Positions 17,978 to 27,034 of a stretch of DNA of 64,000 bases are shown here, one piece after another. The notes below the pieces were generated by a model, which was not told where the DNA came from, did no database searches, and saw nothing but the letters and a program-made list of their open reading frames with translations. Position 1 is the first letter of the stretch. The number at the start of each line of letters is the position of its first letter. Origin of the DNA: Sphingopyxis sp. OAS728 (GTDB lineage Bacteria; Pseudomonadota; Alphaproteobacteria; Sphingomonadales; Sphingomonadaceae); NCBI RefSeq assembly GCF_014873485.1, contig NZ_JADBDT010000001.1, positions 4,334,501 to 4,398,500 on the forward strand. Reading direction: 5' to 3'. The position numbers and the translations under genes were made by a program.

Positions 17978-18862
17978 CTAGGCACGACCAGTCGGTGCGG
18001 GTGACACTGGATTTTCAGTCAGGGCTGCGAGCCAGAGCGCGCCCAGTTCAAGATCGATCCAGTCCGCGGCAAAGGGATCGAGCCCGGAACCGGGATAGAG
18101 ACAATATTCCCCGAAATAGGGCCGACCTCCGATGTCGTAGAAGTCGACGCGAAGAAAGTTCATGTCGCCGGCCAGCGTTTCGGCCGCCTCCAGCATCGCA
18201 GGCAGTGACGGCGGCGGGGGCGGTTCGTCCGCGGCCTTGACAAGCTGTCGCCAGCTACGGTCGTGAAGGACCCACCGATGCCGGCGGCCGCGCCCGAGAT
18301 GGACTTGGACATGCGTTGCGGTGCCGCCGAACACATAGATCTTATAGTCGATCGGGAGCGGGAGCGCGCCGCCAAGCAGCGGCTCGGCGAGGATGCCTCG
18401 CGGAACGTCGCGATAGGCCCATTCGGCGAGCCAGCGCCCGTAGGGTCTGCGCTGCCAGCGGCGGGCTGTTCTGCGCAGTTGCTGCCATCGCGCGCAGTCG
18501 GGCACGGCCGTGATGACCCTATATTGATTGCAGCCGTGGCGCGACTTGATGATCGCGGGGACCGGGAACGGGATCAGCCAGGGCAGGTCCGTGCCTTGCC
18601 AGAGCGTCGGCACGATCCACTCCTCGCCCAGCCGCGTCCCCGCCAAGCGCTTTGCCGCGATCTTGTCCATCATCTGGGTCTGGATCGGCGACCGATCGGT
18701 CAGCTTTCTAAGCTGCACAAGTTCGGTGAAGCGGGTGGGATGGTTCCAGTCGATGGGGCGGCCATGGCGCCAGCCATAGAGAAGACCGACGCGCTGCGCG
18801 GCGGGCAGAAGCCCCCGATCGACACCGTTTTGGGTCGGCGCGGTAGCGAAAGCCGCGGTCAT
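17978..18862 (-). CDS. TupA-like ATP-grasp protein
   Basis: Predicted ATP-dependent ligase of the ATP-grasp fold. Seen: KIAAKRLAGTRLGEEWIVPTLWQG, FPVPAIIKSRHGCNQY (nucleotide-binding lysine strand), ILAEPLL, PIDYKIYVFGG and LRVDFYDIGGRPYFGEYCLYPGSG (Mg-ATP binding carboxylates), all typical of the TupA/teichuronopeptide-biosynthesis branch often linked to surface polysaccharide modification. I chose the ATG at 18862 (GGGAG upstream), giving 294 residues; 18880 is the alternative. A partial island-motif match (ACCGTGCAGGTGCGAA, 18980-18995) lies 118 bp upstream. Confidence 0.78.
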   Translation of the reverse strand: MTAAFATAPTQNGVDRGLLPAAQRVGLLYGWRHGRPIDWNHPTRFTELVQLRKLTDRSPIQTQMMDKIAAKRLAGTRLGEEWIVPTLWQGTDLPWLIPFPVPAIIKSRHGCNQYRVITAVPDCARWQQLRRTARRWQRRPYGRWLAEWAYRDVPRGILAEPLLGGALPLPIDYKIYVFGGTATHVQVHLGRGRRHRWVLHDRSWRQLVKAADEPPPPPSLPAMLEAAETLAGDMNFLRVDFYDIGGRPYFGEYCLYPGSGLDPFAADWIDLELGALWLAALTENPVSPAPTGRA

Positions 18863-19052
18863 GGCGCTCCCGTTCCACAACGACCGGCGCCCGGATTTTC
18901 ATATGCCTGCAGGGCGGCCCAAGCGGCCAGGAGCCGCACATGCTTCGATGGTTTGTCCGCGGCCGTCATGTAACAGGTAACCGTGCAGGTGCGAAAAGGC
19001 TGCCTATCCCGATCATTCCTTCGAGGATCGGGGCGGGGTCCGCCCATGTCCG

Positions 19053-19784
19053 TCAGACAGCCGTGCCCACCAGCCGGCCGATTCCGGCCGTGATGGCCAT
19101 CGCAAGCGCCCCCCAGAATATAACGCGTGCAACCGGACGGGCGGGCGCGGCGCCACCTGCAAATGCGCCGAGCCATCCCAGCGCGGCGAGGAACAGCAGC
19201 GACCCGATGGCTTCGAGTGCAACGATCCCTGTCGTCGGCGTCAGCGCGGCGACGAGGAGCGGCAGCGACGCGCCGGCGGTAAAGGTGGCGGCAGACGCCA
19301 GCGCCGCGGTGACCGGGCGCGCGGCCGTCATGTCGGTGATATGGAGTTCGTCGCGCGCATGCGTCGTGAGCGCGTCGAACGCGGTCATCTGGCTGACCAC
19401 GATGCGCGCGGTTTCCGGATCGAGGCCGCGTCGTTCATAAATGCCGGCGAGTTCGTCGCGTTCGGCCGCGGGGTCGCTCTCCAGCTCTCTCTTTTCGCGG
19501 GCAAGGTCCGCCCGCTCGGTATCGGCCTGCGAACTGACCGACACAAATTCGCCGGCCGCCATTGACATGGCGCCGGCAACGAGGCCGGCAATCCCCGAAA
19601 CCAGGATCGATTGACGGGTGGCACCCGACGCCGCGACGCCGATGATAAGACTTGCGGTGGAGACAATCCCGTCGTTCGCGCCGAGCACGGCTGCCCGCAG
19701 CCAGCCCGTCCGCGATACGAGATGGGCTTCGCGGTAATCGCCGCGTGCGGACGGCCAGGGACCGGGCAGAAGGGTGCCCGTCAT
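19053..19784 (-). CDS. VIT1/CCC1-family iron/manganese transporter
   Basis: Inner-membrane divalent metal transporter, 243 residues. Seen: GWLRAAVLGANDGIVSTASLIIGVA, the family's first helix signature, then AGAMSMAAGEFVSVSSQADTE (TM2 metal site), a charged cytoplasmic linker with ERRGLDPETA, and three C-terminal membrane helices. The ATG at 19784 overlaps the previous gene's stop (ATGA), showing translational coupling and deciding the start. It would remove Fe/Mn from the cytoplasm. Part of a minus-strand stress operon. Confidence 0.88.
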   Translation of the reverse strand: MTGTLLPGPWPSARGDYREAHLVSRTGWLRAAVLGANDGIVSTASLIIGVAASGATRQSILVSGIAGLVAGAMSMAAGEFVSVSSQADTERADLAREKRELESDPAAERDELAGIYERRGLDPETARIVVSQMTAFDALTTHARDELHITDMTAARPVTAALASAATFTAGASLPLLVAALTPTTGIVALEAIGSLLFLAALGWLGAFAGGAAPARPVARVIFWGALAMAITAGIGRLVGTAV

Positions 19785-20155
19785 ACGTCGCGCCCTTCGA
19801 CCCACATCAGCGCCGCGCCGCGATCCTCGGGCTTGAACACCCTATAGCTGATATGCAGCAGAAGCGCGCTTTCGATCCGCGCGAGGGCCCGGATCCATAG
19901 CTGGTCGGCGACGACCGCGACGCGTCCGAACCGGTCGAGCTTCGCGAAAAGCGGCGCGGCGCGTGCGATATGAGCGGCCAGCCCGTTGATCTCGATACCG
20001 TCGATCGACTGCGTCTCGGCATAGACATGCACCTTTTCGTTCGCCGCCATCGCGGCGTCGAGCCGGTCCACGATCGCGGCCAGATCCTCGCCGGTGATCT
20101 TGCCCTCGATACGGACGGCAAGGACATCATCCTTCGTGTGGATCATTTCGAACAT
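19781..20155 (-). CDS. SpoIIAA/STAS-like protein
   Basis: Small (124 residues) soluble protein of the SpoIIAA-like family (DUF3478): alternating beta/alpha pattern with GKITGEDLAAIVDRLD, KVHVYAETQSIDG, FAKLDRFGRVAVVADQLWI and ISYRVFKPEDRGAALMWVEG. Family members are CRAL-TRIO/STAS-like and of unclear function. It overlaps the upstream HdeD-like gene by 13 bases and the downstream VIT gene by 4, so it is co-translated with both. Confidence 0.82.
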   Translation of the reverse strand: MFEMIHTKDDVLAVRIEGKITGEDLAAIVDRLDAAMAANEKVHVYAETQSIDGIEINGLAAHIARAAPLFAKLDRFGRVAVVADQLWIRALARIESALLLHISYRVFKPEDRGAALMWVEGRDV

Positions 20156-20700
20156 GTCGGCGCCTTTCCGGTGACGCTGGCTAGCATGGCCGCGACTGCG
20201 AGCAGGTCGAGCGCGAGACTTTGCGCTGCGGGGATGATCGAGGTGAACGGCCAGGCGAATCCGATAGCCAGCGAGACCATCATGCTGACTGCGCCCGAGA
20301 GATAGAGCCAGCCGCGGCCCGCATGGCCCCGCACGAGGGCAAGCGTCAGCCGCGCCGCCCCGCCAGCGGCGAGAATACCCGCCATCGCCATGGCGGTATG
20401 ATAACCCCCGAGCAACGGATCGACGAACAGAATGATCGCCTGAACAAGACAGGCGAGCGCGCTTGCCTGCCAGAGCCGCCGATCCAGCCAGTCATTGCAG
20501 GTCGCCGCCATGCGGCCTTGGACGAGCGCGGCGAACAGCATCGCGGCGACCAGCATGTAGATGGCGGCGATCGTCTCGAGGAAGGTGCGCGAGAGGACGA
20601 ACAGGATGAGGAGGCACACCGCCACTCCGATCTCGAGCACCGAGATTTCTTTCCAGAGGCCGCTCTGCACGGGTCGGCCGGGCGCATCGGTCGCAATCAT
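20143..20700 (-). CDS. HdeD/DUF308-like membrane protein
   Basis: About six hydrophobic segments in 185 residues (VLEIGVAVCLLILFVLS, AIYMLVAAMLFAALV, ALACLVQAIILFVDPLLGG and others), resembling the HdeD acid-stress membrane family. GGGAG precedes the ATG at 20700. The final codons overlap the next gene. Island motif h sits 65 bp upstream, so this may start an internal transcript for the HdeD-SpoIIAA-VIT group. Function inferred only from family and context. Confidence 0.65.
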   Translation of the reverse strand: MIATDAPGRPVQSGLWKEISVLEIGVAVCLLILFVLSRTFLETIAAIYMLVAAMLFAALVQGRMAATCNDWLDRRLWQASALACLVQAIILFVDPLLGGYHTAMAMAGILAAGGAARLTLALVRGHAGRGWLYLSGAVSMMVSLAIGFAWPFTSIIPAAQSLALDLLAVAAMLASVTGKAPTCSK

Positions 20701-20764
20701 TATCGTCTCCCTTGCGGAAAATTGCGTCGGGAGCAGGCATAACGCCGTGCCGGAAGTGCCGCAT

Positions 20765-20780
20765 TACGGGATTCTACGGA
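20765..20780. promoter_or_regulatory. island motif site h
   Basis: TACGGGATTCTACGGA, 65 bp upstream of the HdeD-like start and overlapping the stop region of the gene at 20774. Pattern T-N-C-G-N8-C-G-N-A. A second match with the same CG spacing (TGCGGAAAATTGCG at about 20713) overlaps the ribosome site of the same gene. Confidence 0.45.
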
Positions 20781-21427
20781 CTCGCCGGTTCCTCCGCTTC
20801 GGGTCGCGGTGACGCGGCGCGGGTCCCTTTGGCGATATCGTCGTCGTCGGCGGCCAGCAGCTCGCGGAACGCGGCGAGACGCGTCCGATACCCCTCGGCA
20901 TCGCCAAATTCGAGAAATTCATAATAGCGCTGGTGCGGGTCGCTGATCTTCAGCGCATGCTTGATCGGGCACCAATATTGCTCGGTCCGGCTCCCGATCT
21001 CGCGAGCGTAGGCGATCACGCCATTGGCGTAGGCGCAATAGGCACAGTTCAACGATTCGACCCAGTTGAGATAGGCGAGGCGCCCCCGATCGAACGCGAT
21101 ATAGTCGCGCCGCTCCACACGGCCGATCCCATAGGCGCGAAAGCATACCGCCTGGTAGAAGCTGATCCAGATATCGAGCAGGACCAGCGGAAGCAGCATC
21201 GAGTAGATGACGGGCGCGGTGAGCACGGCACCGAAGGAGGAGCGGGCGAGAAACGCCCGCACGCTCGTCTTGAGTTTCCTCTGTTCGATCACGATGCCGC
21301 GTTCGAACTCCACAAGCCGGTCATGAACCCGCACGCCGAGCGCCCTTCGCCGATGTTCGATCTCGCGATCGAGTTCGACCTGCAGTTCGACGATGGTCCG
21401 CGCGATCTCTTTCATGCGCTGCGTCAC
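20774..21427 (-). CDS. conserved hypothetical membrane protein, 217 residues
   Basis: Seen: an N-terminal amphipathic helix rich in Glu/Arg, a hydrophobic hairpin (VLTAPVIYSMLLPLVLLDIWISFYQAVCF), then a Cys-rich conserved block YLNWVESLNCAYCAYANGV and EQYWCPIKHALK with CAYC plus a further Cys that might bind metal or haem. Found widely in proteobacteria as a protein of unknown function (memory, not searched). The ATG at 21427 overlaps the alcohol dehydrogenase stop, so the two are translationally coupled. Confidence 0.7.
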   Translation of the reverse strand: MTQRMKEIARTIVELQVELDREIEHRRRALGVRVHDRLVEFERGIVIEQRKLKTSVRAFLARSSFGAVLTAPVIYSMLLPLVLLDIWISFYQAVCFRAYGIGRVERRDYIAFDRGRLAYLNWVESLNCAYCAYANGVIAYAREIGSRTEQYWCPIKHALKISDPHQRYYEFLEFGDAEGYRTRLAAFRELLAADDDDIAKGTRAASPRPEAEEPASP

Positions 21428-22491
21428 GCGGCGGTCCTCGCCGCGCGCGGATCGTCCGCTTCGATGATGACCTTCAGTGCCTTGGTCTCGGCCGCCCGCG
21501 AGAAGACCTCATATGCGTCCATCATGTCGGCCATCGCAAAATGATGGGTGACAAGCTCTCCGGGATCCAATTGCTTCGCCTCGACCATCCGCAAGAGCTG
21601 CGGCGTCGAGACGGTATCGACCAATCGCGTCGTGATCGTGATATTGCGGGACCAGAGGTGTTCGAGGTGCAGGTCGGCCTTGGCGCCATGCACGCCGACA
21701 TTTGCAATCGTTCCCCCGGCTGCGACAAGCAGCTGACAGAGTTCGAAGGTGGCGGCAACGCCGACAGCCTCGATCACCGTGTCGGCGCCGCGCGCATCCG
21801 TCATCTCCATCAGCGCCGCCGCGGCGTCGCGCGTGCCGCTGTTGATCGTGTCGGTGGCGCCGAACCGGCGCGCCATGGCGAGGCGCGCCTCGTCCAGATC
21901 GATCATGATGATCCGGGCGGGCGAGAACAGCTGCGCCGTGAGCAGCGCGGCAAGGCCGATCGGACCCGCGCCGACGATCGCGACGGTCGATCCCGGCGCG
22001 ACCTTGCCGTTGAGCACGCCGCATTCGAAGCCCGTCGGCAGGATGTCGCTGAGCATGACCAGCGCATCCTCGCCGGCCTCCTCGGGGATGGCATAGAGGC
22101 TGGTGTCGGCATGCGGGATACGAACATATTCTGCCTGCGTGCCGTCGATGATGTTGCCGAGGATCCAGCCGCCCGTCGTGCAATGCGATGGCATGCCCCG
22201 ACGGCAATAGTCGCAGCGGCCGCACGCGGTTATGCAGCTGATCAGAACATGGTCGCCGGGCGCGAAAACGGTCACGCCCGTCCCGATGCTGTCGACGATA
22301 CCGACGCCCTCGTGCCCGAGGATGCGCCCCGGTTCGCAGCTCGGGACATCGCCTTTCAATATGTGCAGGTCGGTGCCGCAAATGGTCGTCCTAGTGATGC
22401 GCACAATCGCGTCGCCCGCGTCCTGCACCTGAGGCACCGGCCGCTCCTCGACGGCTTTCAGGCCGGGGCCGTTATAGACGAGGGCTTTCAT
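21424..22491 (-). CDS. zinc-dependent alcohol dehydrogenase (MDR family)
   Basis: Medium-chain NAD(P)-dependent dehydrogenase, 355 residues. Seen: catalytic-zinc motifs CGTDLHILKGD and GHEGVG, the structural zinc four-Cys loop CGRCDYCRRGMPSHC, and the Rossmann motif VAIVGAGPIGLAA followed by MIDLDEARL, the acidic residue suggesting NAD. Best resemblance is the secondary-alcohol/threonine-dehydrogenase branch with an extended GGWILGNIIDGTQAEYV segment. Probably interconverts alcohols and aldehydes or ketones during oxygen limitation. It heads a coupled group with the downstream Cys-rich membrane protein. Confidence 0.9.
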   Translation of the reverse strand: MKALVYNGPGLKAVEERPVPQVQDAGDAIVRITRTTICGTDLHILKGDVPSCEPGRILGHEGVGIVDSIGTGVTVFAPGDHVLISCITACGRCDYCRRGMPSHCTTGGWILGNIIDGTQAEYVRIPHADTSLYAIPEEAGEDALVMLSDILPTGFECGVLNGKVAPGSTVAIVGAGPIGLAALLTAQLFSPARIIMIDLDEARLAMARRFGATDTINSGTRDAAAALMEMTDARGADTVIEAVGVAATFELCQLLVAAGGTIANVGVHGAKADLHLEHLWSRNITITTRLVDTVSTPQLLRMVEAKQLDPGELVTHHFAMADMMDAYEVFSRAAETKALKVIIEADDPRAARTAA

Positions 22492-22580
22492 GCGATGTCT
22501 CCTTTGTATGTGGCGGGGCGTCCGGACCTTTGCCTTGGCGGCCTCGATCGCGTGGAACCCGCCGGTTGCGAGGATTTTGT

Positions 22581-24197
22581 CTATGCCGCGCGGCGCCGCC
22601 GCTTCTGCTGGGAGCGCGCCGCCTCATAGTTGGCGAGCACCCGCCGCATCTCGTCGAGCGCCTTGCGCCGCCCTTCCTCGCTGCGGATGTGCGCGAGGTT
22701 GTGCTTCAGATTGGCGGCGAAATCGGCGTAGTCATTCTGCCAGTCTTCACCCGCGAGCCGGGCGATATCGACGCGTCCGGTCCGGATCCGCTTGGGCGGT
22801 GCGCCGGGGGCGAGCGCGAAACTCTCCCCGATCGCCGGAGCGACGACGGCGAGGCGGGGCGTTTCGGATTGGACGAGCGTGCGAAGCGCTTCGATAGCTT
22901 CGCTCTCGCCATGACCCAGAAAAAGTCCGCCACGGATCGGGTGACGTTCGCGTATCCATGCCGCGAGCTCGTCGCGATCGGCATGTGCCGAATAGCTGTC
23001 GATGCGCCGGACGGCGGCGCGAACATTGATCTCCTTGCCAGAAATCCGCACGCGCTCGGCTCCGTCGAGGATGACCCGCCCGAGCGATCCGCGCGCCTGG
23101 AACCCGACGAACAGGATCGTCGACTGGCGCCGATGAAGATTATGCTCGAGATGATTGCGAATGCGCCCGCCCTCGCACATGCCCGAGGCAGCGAGAATGA
23201 TGGCGCCCGACACGCTGTTGAGGCGGATCGATTCGGCGACGTCCTCGACATAGCGGATCGAGGGATGCCGGAAGATGTCGGCGCCTTCGACATCTTCGAG
23301 CTCGGCAGCATGGCCTGCGAACACCTTCGTCGCCTGGCTCGCGAGCGGCGAGTCGACGAAGATAGGCACATTGGGGATGCGGTTCGCGTCGGCCAGGCGC
23401 GCGAGATCGAGCAGCAGTTCCTGCGTGCGTTCGAGCGCAAAGGTCGGGATCACGAGATTCCCGCCCCTCGCGAGCGCCGCTTTGACTTCGGTTTCGAGTA
23501 GCGCGCGGCGCTGTTCGATCGAGAGTTTGGGCCGCGTGCGGTCGCCATAGGTCGCTTCGCATATGAGGAAATCGACGCCATCCGGCGCTGCCGGATCGTC
23601 GTGAAACGCCTTGTTGTCGGGGCCGATGTCGCCGGAAAAGAGCAGATGCACCCCGCCGGCTTCCAGTTCGACCGAGGCCGAACCCAGGATATGGCCGGCG
23701 TTCCACAGCCGCGCCCGGAAACCCGGCGCGGGTTCGAACCACGTTTCAAGTCCGACCGGCTCGGCAAGCCGCCACGCGCGAAGGCCATCGGCCTCGGTAT
23801 AGAGCGGCTCGAACATCGCTTCGCCGGCGCGGTCGTAGCGACGGTTCCGGCGCGCGGTGTCGCTCTCCTGAATCCGCCCCGCGTCGGCGAGCATATATTC
23901 GAGAAGGTCTGCGGTGGGCGCGGTGCACCAGACCGGGCCGCGATAGCCTTCCTTCGCGAGCTTCGGCAACAGACCGCAATGATCGATATGGGCATGGGTC
24001 AGGAGCACGGCGTCGATCTTGCCGACCTCGAACGCGAACGAGCCATGGTTCAGCGCCTCGAGGCTTCGCGATCCCTGGAACAGTCCGCAATCGATCAGGA
24101 TCCTGTGCTGCCCGAGCGTGAGTTCCATACACGAGCCGGTGACGGTTCCGGCAGCGCCATGGAATTGGATCGTCAGCGGCGTTTCGGTATTGGCCAT
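22581..24197 (-). CDS. metallo-beta-lactamase/beta-CASP RNA-exonuclease-like protein
   Basis: Zinc-dependent nuclease-fold protein of 538 residues. Seen: HAHIDHCG (motif 2, HxHxDH), WNAGHILGS (motif 3), LFSGDIG (motif 4), the beta-CASP domain with VDSPLA, ILAASGMCEGGRIRNHL, and SAHADRDEL (motif C), plus a C-terminal basic tail QQKRRRRAA. This is the CPSF73/Ysh1-like bacterial branch, implicated in RNA processing; the bacterial versions recur in stress and anaerobiosis gene islands. It precedes the alcohol dehydrogenase in the same direction with an 89-bp gap. Confidence 0.87.
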   Translation of the reverse strand: MANTETPLTIQFHGAAGTVTGSCMELTLGQHRILIDCGLFQGSRSLEALNHGSFAFEVGKIDAVLLTHAHIDHCGLLPKLAKEGYRGPVWCTAPTADLLEYMLADAGRIQESDTARRNRRYDRAGEAMFEPLYTEADGLRAWRLAEPVGLETWFEPAPGFRARLWNAGHILGSASVELEAGGVHLLFSGDIGPDNKAFHDDPAAPDGVDFLICEATYGDRTRPKLSIEQRRALLETEVKAALARGGNLVIPTFALERTQELLLDLARLADANRIPNVPIFVDSPLASQATKVFAGHAAELEDVEGADIFRHPSIRYVEDVAESIRLNSVSGAIILAASGMCEGGRIRNHLEHNLHRRQSTILFVGFQARGSLGRVILDGAERVRISGKEINVRAAVRRIDSYSAHADRDELAAWIRERHPIRGGLFLGHGESEAIEALRTLVQSETPRLAVVAPAIGESFALAPGAPPKRIRTGRVDIARLAGEDWQNDYADFAANLKHNLAHIRSEEGRRKALDEMRRVLANYEAARSQQKRRRRAA

Positions 24198-24245
24198 GAC
24201 TAGCTGCCCTTCGTTCGCGGACGGGATCGACGACCGTGCATCGGC

Positions 24246-24830
24246 TCAGCGCCCCGCCGCGCCATGTTCGGTCATTGTCTCGAGCCACGTGGTGCGGTGC
24301 TCGGGATCGCCCTCGACATTGCCGACGATGCTGCGTTCGGTCGGCGCGATGCCGACAAAGCGCAGAATGTTGCGCTCGAGGCTGCGCAGGCTGTGCGCGC
24401 GGAAATAGAAGCGGTAGAAGAGCGCGGGCATCCCCATCGTCACGACGATATGGGCCGTCCGGCCCTTGAGGCGTTTTTCGGGCAAGCCGTTCGCCTTGGG
24501 CGCGAACGCGAAGCCCGGGCGCATCACCTGTTCGAAGAAGCCCTTGAGGCGAGCGGGCAGGTCTCCGAGCCAGAGCGGGTAGAAAATCACCAGATGTTCG
24601 GCCCATGCAATATCGTCCTGCGCCTCGGCGATCGCGGGCGGAAGCGGACCCTCCTCCCACTCGGCGCGACTCTCGAGCAAATCGAACGAGAGCTCCGCGA
24701 CGACGATGCCGCGGACCTCATGGCCCGCCGCCAGCGCCGCCGCCGCATAGGTATCGGCAAGCGCATGGACGAACCGTCCCGGATCGGGGTCGGGATGTCC
24801 GTCGATGAGCGTGATCCGTCTGGTCTGCAT
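24246..24830 (-). CDS. NAD(P)H:quinone oxidoreductase-like flavoprotein
   Basis: Flavodoxin-like fold (flavodoxin_2 family), 194 residues. Seen: ITLIDGHPDPDPGRFVHALA (FMN/FAD phosphate loop), HLVIFYPLWLGDLPARLKGFFEQV (the classical quinone-reductase signature), and TMGMPALFYRFYF. Two-electron quinone reduction is inferred. It is first of the minus-strand run that continues with the beta-CASP gene 48 bases downstream. Island motif g lies 138 bp upstream, shared with fixL. Confidence 0.83.
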   Translation of the reverse strand: MQTRRITLIDGHPDPDPGRFVHALADTYAAAALAAGHEVRGIVVAELSFDLLESRAEWEEGPLPPAIAEAQDDIAWAEHLVIFYPLWLGDLPARLKGFFEQVMRPGFAFAPKANGLPEKRLKGRTAHIVVTMGMPALFYRFYFRAHSLRSLERNILRFVGIAPTERSIVGNVEGDPEHRTTWLETMTEHGAAGR

Positions 24831-24967
24831 GTGACATCCTGAACGAAGGGCCGCTGCCGGAATTTAGCGCGGGAGCAATGGACCGCCGCGCCGGGCCGAG
24901 CTGGACGGGACGGGCGAGGCGCGACGATCCGCGTGCCGCTTTTGATATCGCGGGCGGGTTCCTCCTA

Positions 24968-24983
24968 TCCGTAGATTCCCGCA
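24968..24983. promoter_or_regulatory. island motif site g
   Basis: TCCGTAGATTCCCGCA, between the divergent quinone reductase and fixL genes. Its reverse complement resembles site h closely (ATGCGGGAATCTACGGA versus TTACGGGATTCTACGGA, 14 of 17). Confidence 0.5.
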
Positions 24984-25159
24984 TGGCTGCACGGCGCTTG
25001 CCGTCCTAGCGAAGCGGGATGTCCCTTAAGGAACAATACGGATCGCGAACGCGCCGGCCGTTTCGCGCCCCGCCAAAAGCCGCTATGGACGGAGATCGGG
25101 GGAAGGCGCACCGCGAGGGCGGCGGCGCCTTTGCAGCGCGGGCGGAGGCCGCGCGGTCG

Positions 25160-27034
25160 ATGTCGATGATGCAACGTCCTTTTGCGATACGCCTGGCGCT
25201 GGCGCTTCTGCTCGTCGCTGCTGCGGCGCTGCTTCGCTATGCACTCACCCCCTGGCTTGGCGGCAGTGCATCCTTCCTGCTTTTCGCACCCGCTATCCTT
25301 GCTGGCGCTTTCTATGCCGGTCCGATGGCGGCATCGATTGCGACCGCGCCGGCCCTTGTGCTTGGTCTCTATTTCGCCGCGGTCCGCGACGGCAGCGGCT
25401 ATAATCTCGTCGAGGCCATCATGTTTCTGGTCACCGCGGCCGGCATTGTCGCGCTCTCGCAAGCCTTCGAGCGGATGCGGCGGCGCGCGCATGAAAGCGA
25501 CCATCGCGCCGCGCGGCGCGATGCCGAGGCGGCGCTGGTCGCCGAGGAACTCAATCTGCTCATCGACGGCGCGCAGGGGCATGCGATCTACCTGCTCGAT
25601 GCCGAAGGCCGCGTGACGATCTGGAACAAGGGCGCCGAACGCCTCAAGGGCTGGCGCGAGGAAGAGGTCGTCGGCAAGGATGCCGCGATCTTCTATCCGC
25701 CCGACGCCGTCGCCGCCGGCAAACCTGAGGGCGACCTTGCCGTTGCGGCGCGCGAGGGACGTCTCGAGATGGAGGACTGGCGCGTCCGCAAGGATGGATC
25801 CGAGTTCCTCGCCGATGTCTCGATCACGGCGCTTCGCACCGCGGGCGGCGATCTTCGCGGTTTCGCCAAGGTCGTCTCGGACATCACCGGACGGCGCGCC
25901 GCCGAGGAGGCGCTGCGGTCGCAGGAAAGCCATCTGCGGTCGATCCTCTCGACGGTGCCCGATGCGATGGTTGTCATCGACGATCAGGGTTCGATCGTGT
26001 CCTTCAGCGCTGCCGCCGAGCGACTGTTCGGTTATCAGGAGGCCGAACTGCTCGGGGTCAATGTCAGCCGGCTGATGCCCTCACCCGATCGCGAGCGCCA
26101 CGATGCCTATATCCGGCGCTTCCTCGAAACGGGGGAAAAGCGCATCATCGGCATCGGACGCGTGGTGTTCGCCGAGCGCAGGGACGGCTCGACCTTTCCG
26201 ATGGAATTGTCGATCGGCGAGGCGTCGAGCGACAGCCACCCGCTCTTTACCGGCTTCATCCGCGACCTCACCGAACGCCAGCAGACCGAGGCCCGGCTCG
26301 AATCGCTCCAGTCCGAGCTGATCCATGTTTCGCGCGTCAGCGCGATGGGGACGATGGCCTCGACGCTCGCGCATGAGCTCAACCAGCCGATTACCGCGGT
26401 CACCAATTATGTCGAAGCGGTGCGCGACCTGCTCGCCAATCCCGATCCCGACGATATTCCGATGATCCGTGATGCGCTCGACGATACGGCGAAGGAAGCG
26501 TTGCGCGCAGGGCATATCGTTCGCCGCCTGCGCGACTTCGTGGCGCGCGGCGAGGTCGAGAAGACGATCGAGAAACTGCCCTTGCTCATCAATGAGGCGG
26601 CGGTGCTCGGACTGATGGGCGCGCGCGAGAAGAGCGTTGAGCCGCGCTTCGACCTCGATCCCTATGCCTCGCCGGTGCTCGTCGACAAGGTCCAGATCCA
26701 GCAGGTGCTGATCAACCTCATTCGCAACGCTGTCGAAGCGATGGCCGACAGTCCGGTGCGGCAGCTGACCGTCACGAGCCGTCCCGACCAGCGCGGCTTT
26801 GTCCGCGTGATCGTCGCCGATACCGGACCGGGCGTGACGCCCGAGGTCGCCGAGCAGCTCTTTACGGCGTTCGTCAGCACCAAGGCGGAAGGCATGGGAC
26901 TCGGTCTCTCGATCTGCCGGACGATCGTCGAGGCCAATGGCGGACGTATCTGGATGGAGCCGCGCACCGGCGGCGGGACCGAATTTCACTTCACACTGGT
27001 GAGCGCGAAGGCGGAGGAAAATGATGTCGGATAG
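25160..27034 (+). CDS. fixL: FixL-type haem oxygen-sensor histidine kinase
   Basis: Membrane oxygen sensor of the FixLJ system. Domains seen: hydrophobic N-terminal segment with about four helices (MASE/DUF4118-like, residues 5-95), a first PAS domain (about 125-245), a second PAS domain (about 255-375) carrying RERHDAYI with the haem-ligand-type His (about 314) and RIIGIGRVV with the Arg that in FixL senses bound O2, then the H-box TLAHELNQPITAV and ATP-binding boxes VLINLIRNAVEA, DTGPGV, GMGLGLSI. GGAGG upstream supports the ATG at 25160; in-frame ATGs at 25019 and 25085 would add charged residues. Overlaps fixJ by 14 bases. Probably phosphorylates FixJ when oxygen falls. Confidence 0.88.
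   Translation: MSMMQRPFAIRLALALLLVAAAALLRYALTPWLGGSASFLLFAPAILAGAFYAGPMAASIATAPALVLGLYFAAVRDGSGYNLVEAIMFLVTAAGIVALSQAFERMRRRAHESDHRAARRDAEAALVAEELNLLIDGAQGHAIYLLDAEGRVTIWNKGAERLKGWREEEVVGKDAAIFYPPDAVAAGKPEGDLAVAAREGRLEMEDWRVRKDGSEFLADVSITALRTAGGDLRGFAKVVSDITGRRAAEEALRSQESHLRSILSTVPDAMVVIDDQGSIVSFSAAAERLFGYQEAELLGVNVSRLMPSPDRERHDAYIRRFLETGEKRIIGIGRVVFAERRDGSTFPMELSIGEASSDSHPLFTGFIRDLTERQQTEARLESLQSELIHVSRVSAMGTMASTLAHELNQPITAVTNYVEAVRDLLANPDPDDIPMIRDALDDTAKEALRAGHIVRRLRDFVARGEVEKTIEKLPLLINEAAVLGLMGAREKSVEPRFDLDPYASPVLVDKVQIQQVLINLIRNAVEAMADSPVRQLTVTSRPDQRGFVRVIVADTGPGVTPEVAEQLFTAFVSTKAEGMGLGLSICRTIVEANGGRIWMEPRTGGGTEFHFTLVSAKAEENDVG

Noticed and set aside
18980..18995. additional island-motif site upstream of the ATP-grasp gene
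   Set aside because: Has the CG pairs at the right spacing but lacks the leading T; kept as a partial match only.
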